Below the pieces are notes generated by a model. The model worked only from the letters and a program-made list of their open reading frames with translations. It had not been told where the DNA came from and searched no databases. DNA of 64,000 nt, taken from positions 3,536,958 to 3,600,957 of the forward strand of contig NC_041008.1 of assembly GCF_004193775.1 (NCBI RefSeq). The letters run 5' to 3'. This DNA comes from Glycine soja. Taxonomy: Eukaryota; Streptophyta; Magnoliopsida; Fabales; Fabaceae. Positions within the stretch are counted from its first letter, which is position 1; every line of letters starts with the position of its first letter. A program made the translations under genes and the position numbers. Below are positions 58,344 to 64,000 of this stretch, piece by piece.

Positions 58344-60991
58344 TCATTCTGTTCTCATGGCTTTGATCCAATCAAGTTCAACTCTGAAATCACCTGGTCC
58401 AGATCTAGCACCTGGGACACCACCCTCAGCATTGACAGATAGAGACATGCCCAAAACACGGGATGGATTCATTTCGATTTGTGCATCTATAACATTCCCT
58501 CTCCAAGTAGGTAAATATCGAGCTAGAGGAATCTGGCCAATCAATGAAATTAATAAGCATATGACACCCAATATGTTGATATAGAAATCAACTAGGTACA
58601 GACAACAGCAGCAGCAAAAGCCTTATCCCACTACGTAAGGTTAGTTACATGGATCACACAGTAACATTGGACTCAATTAAAGACCATGAGTGATCCATGT
58701 TTAGTATTTCGACAAATTTTACATTAGCTGCTGAGGACCTAACATAACCCTCCTTGTTTACCCAGATTTGGGGTTGACTATGAAACAATGCCAGTGTTCG
58801 ACTAGGTACCTAACCTAGCAAAAAATATTCCATCATATGTTGATATGTTCTCAACTCAATTTCAAATAGTAAAGATCAATGCCCAGCAAGACCTGGTTTA
58901 TTCACTAACAACATTGATACTTTCATGATGAGTAGCAACCATGACAGATTGTGATAAAAAAGATAAAAGTATTTCTGAATATAAGCACACCGAAAATTAA
59001 ATGTTAAGCATACGATCTGCAGAGCCATGTAAGACACATTTATTATGCACAAAAGCTGCCTCCTATAAAGCACAGATATGATACAACTAGAAAACAGGAA
59101 TATGGCAAATTTTAAAAATTATAAGACATGACATGAATCACACAACTATAATCTAACAGATAAAACTAGAATAGAATTAACATAAAGGACACTTTAAATC
59201 AAAATAGATAATCAGTGTTTAAAAAAGTGTCATTGTAAAGACAATAGAAAGCCGTAATTTATCTCGTTATTGAGATATCCACCCCTGTTTAAAAAATAAA
59301 AGAAATACTCTTAGAACTATTCAAATTGCCCATAAAATCTCAAACATATATAGGTGTCTGATTCTGACATGTCAATGACACAAACATGACTACTGTTGTT
59401 TTGAAGTGTCTATGCTTACTTGGTTGCCTCCAATAATGCCTCAGAAGCTTTCCAACTTACATAGTCTATGATTGTGTTAAACCATAAATTTTTTAGAGAT
59501 TTGTAATTGTATAATCAAAGCAAAATGGTACACTATTCCTAATCACACCTAGACCTTTCATAAACATTGCAGTGGTAAAGCTTCTAAAGAAGCAGATGGA
59601 AAGCTACAAGAGCAATGTGCATGAGCTTTCATTGAATCTACTCTGAGTTATCCAAGTCCTAATTTTCCCAAAGAAAAACCTATCACACCATAACATCAAG
59701 GTAACTACTTTTCACCATTTAATTTGGAATAACTAATAAAAAACTCTATGGCAGGAAAAGCATTCATAAGTCATAACTACTAAGCAACAGGCCATTGTAT
59801 ATATCACTCAAATTAATTGAGCAGACATCCTACAAAATTGCAGGTTTTCACAAGACCACCAATCATGAGTCATTACAATGTAAGCAGTGAGATGCAAATA
59901 GAACTTACCTTGGTAATGTACCAGTTGCCTTCAGGCACATAAACAAAAGCTTGCCATGAATTATCTTCCATCTGTCCAGGTGAATTGACCCAATTCTCTG
60001 TGTAGATCTGCACCAAAATCATCCCGGTCACAATACTCACAAGACCACCAAAGAAATGAAATTTAAGCCCTCTAGATTTCCTAGCATAAAATTTTGGCCC
60101 TGACAATGAAAAAGTTCACTCACCGTAGATATATAACATCTTCCATCTCCTTTAAGTTTCATAGCAATAGTATCATATGAATCCAAATCAATAAAGCCAT
60201 CAAACTGCAAAGATGCAAAGAATTGTGTAAAGATAACACATTCAATATAGACTTTACACTGCCAACTAATCAGAAATCACCATGATATAATTTTAAAATA
60301 GTTATTATAAAAATCAACAATCTTATCATACTTCATAGTTCATAAATACATAACAACATAGGATAGGATGATCGTATAAAAATCCTTTACACTATCAGTA
60401 CATTATAATTAAATTCTTTAATATTTAAAAAAAAGCACCAATAATCACATTAATTAAATCCAATATGCTTGTTTTTGCAAAAAAGCAACCTTTTTTGAGC
60501 GCATTCCACAGAAGCCACTCCGAGTGATGTTCCATTTAGAGCCCTCAGAGACATCCAGAGAAAGGTTCCCGGAGAAGATTCCAGAAGTTGCTCCATTTTC
60601 CGACTCAGTTATCTGCAGAGAGGCAGAGGACAAACCTGGGTAACACCGAAACATTAAAAACCCCGAAAACTAAAACAACTTAAAATGCAAACTTTACTAG
60701 AACGAATGAAGTAGTGGCATGAAATGAATCACCCCACCTCCAAATTCAGAATCAGAATACAAATGCCACTTGCTTAACTCTTGCTTGGAATTGAAGCTGA
60801 AGATGGGTCTCTCCGGTGGTGGCATCAAATCATCAAGATTACCAGATATAACTTTTGTTTCAATGCACACAAAGAGTTAGAGAGAGATCAAGCATTTTGA
60901 GAAAGAGAGAATGAACGAAGATTGAAAAACATATAGTACCTTTCTTAGTAGCATCAACTGAAGCTTGGATCAGTCTTCGCAATCTCGACAT
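58344..60991 (-). CDS. CIA30 / NDUFAF1-like complex I assembly factor, 226 aa, six exons
   Basis: Putative mitochondrial chaperone for assembly of NADH:ubiquinone oxidoreductase (CIA30 domain, ancestral role in complex I intermediates). Exons in coding order: 60940..60991, 60738..60851, 60490..60635, 60124..60204, 59909..60007 and 58344..58532, totalling 681 nt with consistent phases. The N-terminus [17 protein letters not shown] is basic and lacks acidic residues before Asp13, as in a mitochondrial presequence. The CIA30 domain covers about residues 30-220: [79 protein letters not shown] and the end [12 protein letters not shown]. Intron 5 is about 1.4 kb and intron 3 holds MITE copy 4. The promoter has three site II motifs. 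CIA30-fold proteins also exist in plastids, so location is inferred, not shown. Confidence 0.93.
60253..60415. mobile_element. MITE family copy 4 (intron 3 of the CIA30 gene)
   Basis: The left end TTTACACTGCCAACTAATCA leads to the core ATTTTAAAATAGTTATTATA then AAAATCAACAATCTTATCAT. The right end is TTTACACTATCAGTACATTA. It is the same element order as the copies at 12348, 50950 and 62464. Confidence 0.7.
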
Positions 60992-61060
60992 CTCTCTCTC
61001 TCTCTGTCACCGCCACCACCAACAGTGGCGACAGCTTCAACCATCAACCATATCAGTAAA

Positions 61061-61121
61061 TGGGCCTAAGGGGCAAATGCAAGGGCCTTCTTTTTTGGGC
61101 TTCTTCAGATTGTATGGCCCA
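61061..61121. promoter_or_regulatory. Three site II (TGGGCY) motifs upstream of the CIA30 gene
   Basis: TGGGCC at 61061-61066, TGGGCT at 61096-61101 and GGCCCA (TGGGCC on the minus strand) at 61116-61121 lie 70-130 bases upstream of the start codon. Site II elements bind TCP factors. They are common in promoters of plant nuclear genes for mitochondrial respiratory proteins, which fits the CIA30 call. Confidence 0.6.
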
Positions 61122-62029
61122 ACTTTACAACCCCAAAACAAACAAAAAATATGAATAATAAAAAAATGAAAGACTAAAAATAGACAAAAAAAAATATTAT
61201 AGAGATTAAAACTCAAAATCTATGAAATTCATAGGGATTTGTAAACTTCATATTATGTTTCTTAACACTAAACTATTGATTTTAAACTTTATATTTGTAT
61301 TAAAATGAGAGTCAACACCTTAATGAATAAAATTAAAAACAATCGAGATTAAAATTAATTTTAAGTGAATAAAAAATGAGAATCAGTACCTAGACCCTAA
61401 AAACCAAAATGTAAATGAATAAAAAATATAGAAACTAGTATACAAAATTATATAAAGATCAATATCAAATGAGTAAATTATATAAAAACAAAAAATATAT
61501 ATGTTTGATTTGATGAAACGTTTTTTGATAAATAATTGTTTTCTTATCGAGGATATCATGATAGAAATACACAAGTTTATCACATTATTTTTACTTTACT
61601 AGAGTGTTCCTCCTTAAAATGAAGAGTCACTGAGGATAAGTCAAATAATCTCTATACCAATTAATTAATATGACAAATTTATTAGTTAACTTACATAGTT
61701 GTACCCTCTGTAAGCCTTTGGCCGTAATGGTAATTCTACAAGTTTAGACCAGTGGCACAAAACAAGCTTTTCTTTATCTTTCATGTTCATAACCCATAAG
61801 CATTAAAAGAATGTGACAAAGTTGCTAACACATAGCTGAAAACATACATAAAATAAACCAATAAGGTACCTAGATTTTAACTACATATGGTCTCTCTTAA
61901 ATCTTAATTAATATAATGATGCACATCAACCAATCACTAAAGCATGCATCTTTTGTGCTCATTAAAAAAAAACATGCATCTTGTGTGACATTAGATTTTC
62001 ATATGCAGGTCATTTTCCATGTCTTAAAA
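61122..62029. other. Intergenic between divergent CIA30 and CYP704B genes
   Basis: AT-rich with no gene seen. It would contain the CYP704B promoter on its right side. The open frame at 61383-61583 is AT-driven and featureless. Confidence 0.45.
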
Positions 62030-63738
62030 ATGAAAGATAAGCCGAACCTCACATTAGTTGCTCCCTTTAGGGACCTATGCAAAATGGGAGGGTTAATGAT
62101 ATTGATCTGCATGGTTGTTTCGTGGATGTTCATACACAGATGGAGTCAAAGAAACAAGAAAGGCCCCAAAACTTGGCCCTTTTTTGGAGCTGCCATTGAA
62201 CAATTGATGAACTATGACAGGATGCACGATTGGCTCGTCAACTATTTGTCCAAGTCAAAAACCATTGTGGTCCCTATGCCTTTCACAACTTATACTTACA
62301 TTGCTGATCCTGCTAATGTAGAACATGTACTTAAGACCAACTTCAACAATTATCCAAAGGTAGTCTACATTACATCATTTCTTGCTTCAATATTAAACCT
62401 TATGGTGTGGGATCATGTTTGAATCGTATTTAATGTTTTATTTTTGAGTAAATAGTTTAAGTACTTCTACACGATCATGCAATCACAAATGATTACGTAT
62501 GATAATTTTGTTGACTTTTACAACAATTACCTTAAAAATCATATCAAGGATGATTTCTAATTAATTGACGGTGTAAATTTACAGTGACAGTTTGTAGAAA
62601 GATAACACTTATTTGTATTTACATAATTAATATTTTTGATGGAAAAGTTTGTGATTCTAATTGCAGGGTGAAGTGTACCATTCATATATGGAAGTGTTGC
62701 TTGGAGATGGGATATTTAATGTTGATGGTGAGCCTTGGAAGAAACAAAGAAAAACTGCTAGCTTAGAGTTTGCATCTAGAAATTTAAGGGATTTCAGCAC
62801 CAAAGTTTTCAAGGAATATGCCTTGAAACTTTCAACCATTCTCAGTCAAGTATCTTTCCTTAACCAAGAAATAGACATGCAGGTGCTACAAACATTCTTC
62901 ATGCTTACAATTTTTTTTTTCAAGTTTTATTTCCACAAGTCTATGAAGTAATGGAGGCTAGAATTGGTGACGCTTCAAATGTTAATTTCTAGGAATTGTT
63001 GATGAGAATGACTTTAGACTCCATATGTAAGGTTGGATTTGGAGTGGAAATTGGAACATTGGCTCCCAATTTACCAGAGAATAGCTTTGCTCATGCCTTT
63101 GACACTGCAAATATCATAGTAACACTTCGCTTCATCGATCCACTTTGGAAAATTAAGAAAATGCTAAGTATAGGATCAGAAGCACAACTCGGAAAGAGTA
63201 TCAAAGTCATTGATGATTTCACTTACTCAGTAATTCGGAGAAGGAAGGCAGAGATAGAGGATATTAAAAAGAGTGGCCAGCAAAATCAGGTAGTTTCATA
63301 TCCTAACTATATAGTGAAGTTCAAACCTATATTAATTTATCATTCTTGTTAAAAATACAGATGAAGCAAGATATATTATCAAGATTCATAGAACTAGGAG
63401 AAAGAAATGCAACAGACAAGAGTCTGAGAGATGTTGTGTTGAACTTTGTGATTGCTGGTCGAGACACAACTGCAACAACCCTATCATGGGCCATATACAT
63501 GGTAATGACACATGCTCATGTTGCTGACAAACTTTACTTAGAGTTAAAAAAATTTGAGGAGAATCGAGCAAAAGAAGAAAACATTTCCTTTCCTCAATGT
63601 GACAAAGAGGATCCTGAATCATTCAATCGAAGAGTTGAGCAATTTTCAAGGTTGTTGAATAAAGATTCACTAGAGAAATTGCACTATCTGCATGCTGTTA
63701 TAACAGAGACCCTAAGGTTGTATCCAGCGGTTCCTCAG
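62030..63738 (+). CDS. CYP704B1: Cytochrome P450 of the CYP704B type, first four exons (gene cut by the window's right edge)
   Basis: Membrane-bound monooxygenase of the ER. CYP704B1 in Arabidopsis omega-hydroxylates long-chain fatty acids for sporopollenin in pollen exine. Exons 62030..62359, 62667..62882, 62993..63289 and 63361..63738 are all in phase 0 (407 codons). The chosen start MKDKPNLTLVAPF precedes the membrane anchor GGLMILICMVVSWMFIHRW; Met at 62084 or the upstream Met at 61916 are alternatives. The hinge is KGPKTWPFFGA. Exon 2 holds GDGIFNVDGEPWKKQRKTAS (helix C W-x-x-x-R). Exon 4 holds the I-helix oxygen-binding motif AGRDTTATT (313-321) and the K-helix ETLR (397-400), and ends YPAVPQ. 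The heme-cysteine exon should follow beyond 64000. The segment QCDKEDPESFNRRVEQF before the K-helix is typical of CYP704. Intron 1 holds MITE copy 5. No damage was seen in the visible part. Confidence 0.92.
62464..62590. mobile_element. MITE family copy 5 (intron 1 of CYP704B), inverted relative to copy 1
   Basis: In reverse complement it reads CTGTCACTGTAAATTTACAC, then TTTTTAAGGTAATTGTTGTA and AAAGTCAACAAAATTATCAT, closely matching copy 1 at 12348. Both ends carry the CACTGTAAA/TGTAGAAGTAC type of inverted terminal sequence. Confidence 0.7.
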
Positions 63739-64000
63739 GTATGCATTTTCTTACACTGATTCTTGTTATAAAAATTCCATATAAAGTGAGACAAATTTTT
63801 AATGATTGCTAGAAAAATGAAATTGCATAGGTTACATTAGTTTTAGGTTAAAATGTGTTTCTTTAAGTCCCTCAATTTTCAGTCTTAGTATCTATACTTA
63901 AAAAATGATGGTTTTGATCTTTGTATTGTTTATAATTAGTAAATTTTGTCCCTTTTTATGAAACTTAAGATACTTGGGTGAACAATAACATTCACTAATT
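63739..64000 (+). other. Intron 4 of the CYP704B gene, partial
   Basis: Starts GTATGC after the exon 4 end. From about 63845 it contains a repeat-like stretch (TTAAGTCCCTCAATTTTCAG, then TTTTGTCCCTTTTTATGA) of the kind common in legume introns and intergenic DNA. The window ends before the next exon. Confidence 0.5.

Overview
This 64 kb window is plant nuclear DNA. It shows AT-rich intergenic space, many short introns with GT..AG borders, and gene families confined to plants or plastid-bearing cells. The protein sequences and the repeat style look like a legume, most likely soybean (Glycine). That taxon call is inference from family resemblance, not a database match.

Layout, left to right. 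(1) 293-1244: first two coding exons of a KUP/HAK potassium transporter on the minus strand, running off the left edge. (2) About 2718-4253: a decayed retrotransposon LTR. (3) 5350-5430: a well-paired MIR164 hairpin on the plus strand. (4) 6116-8949: a four-exon DUF936 gene. (5) 10225-13195: an ABCB (MDR-type) transporter pseudogene with a nonsense codon, frameshifts and an internal deletion. (6) 15591-22454: a ten-exon COP1-interacting-protein-like gene. (7) About 26672-27103: relic K-domain exons of a MIKC*-type MADS-box gene, beside a CACTA-like transposon end at 27523. (8) 30158-31273: an intronless trihelix transcription factor gene. (9) 36919-37850: a plastid acyl carrier protein gene on the plus strand. 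(10) 38796-40231: a dormancy/auxin-associated (DRM/ARP) gene whose intron holds two long dinucleotide tracts. (11) 42943-43600: a retroelement RNase H relic split by a MITE, then a diverged tandem duplication at about 44090-44870. (12) 48911-51852: a six-exon J-domain protein gene. (13) 58344-60991: a six-exon CIA30 (complex I assembly) gene with three site II promoter motifs. (14) 62030-63738: the first four coding exons of a CYP704B-type cytochrome P450, cut by the right edge.

Exon joins were checked by reading phase. DUF936 (535 aa), CIP-like (1249 aa), ACP (154 aa), DRM (124 aa), J-protein (224 aa) and CIA30 (226 aa) all close as intact frames. The genes are unrelated housekeeping, regulatory and reproductive loci, not a cluster. 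The most notable features are the MIR164 variant locus, a MITE family with at least five copies (four of them in introns of four different loci), the ABCB and MADS relics, and the microsatellite placement in the DRM intron. I found no evidence of a wholly new biological system.
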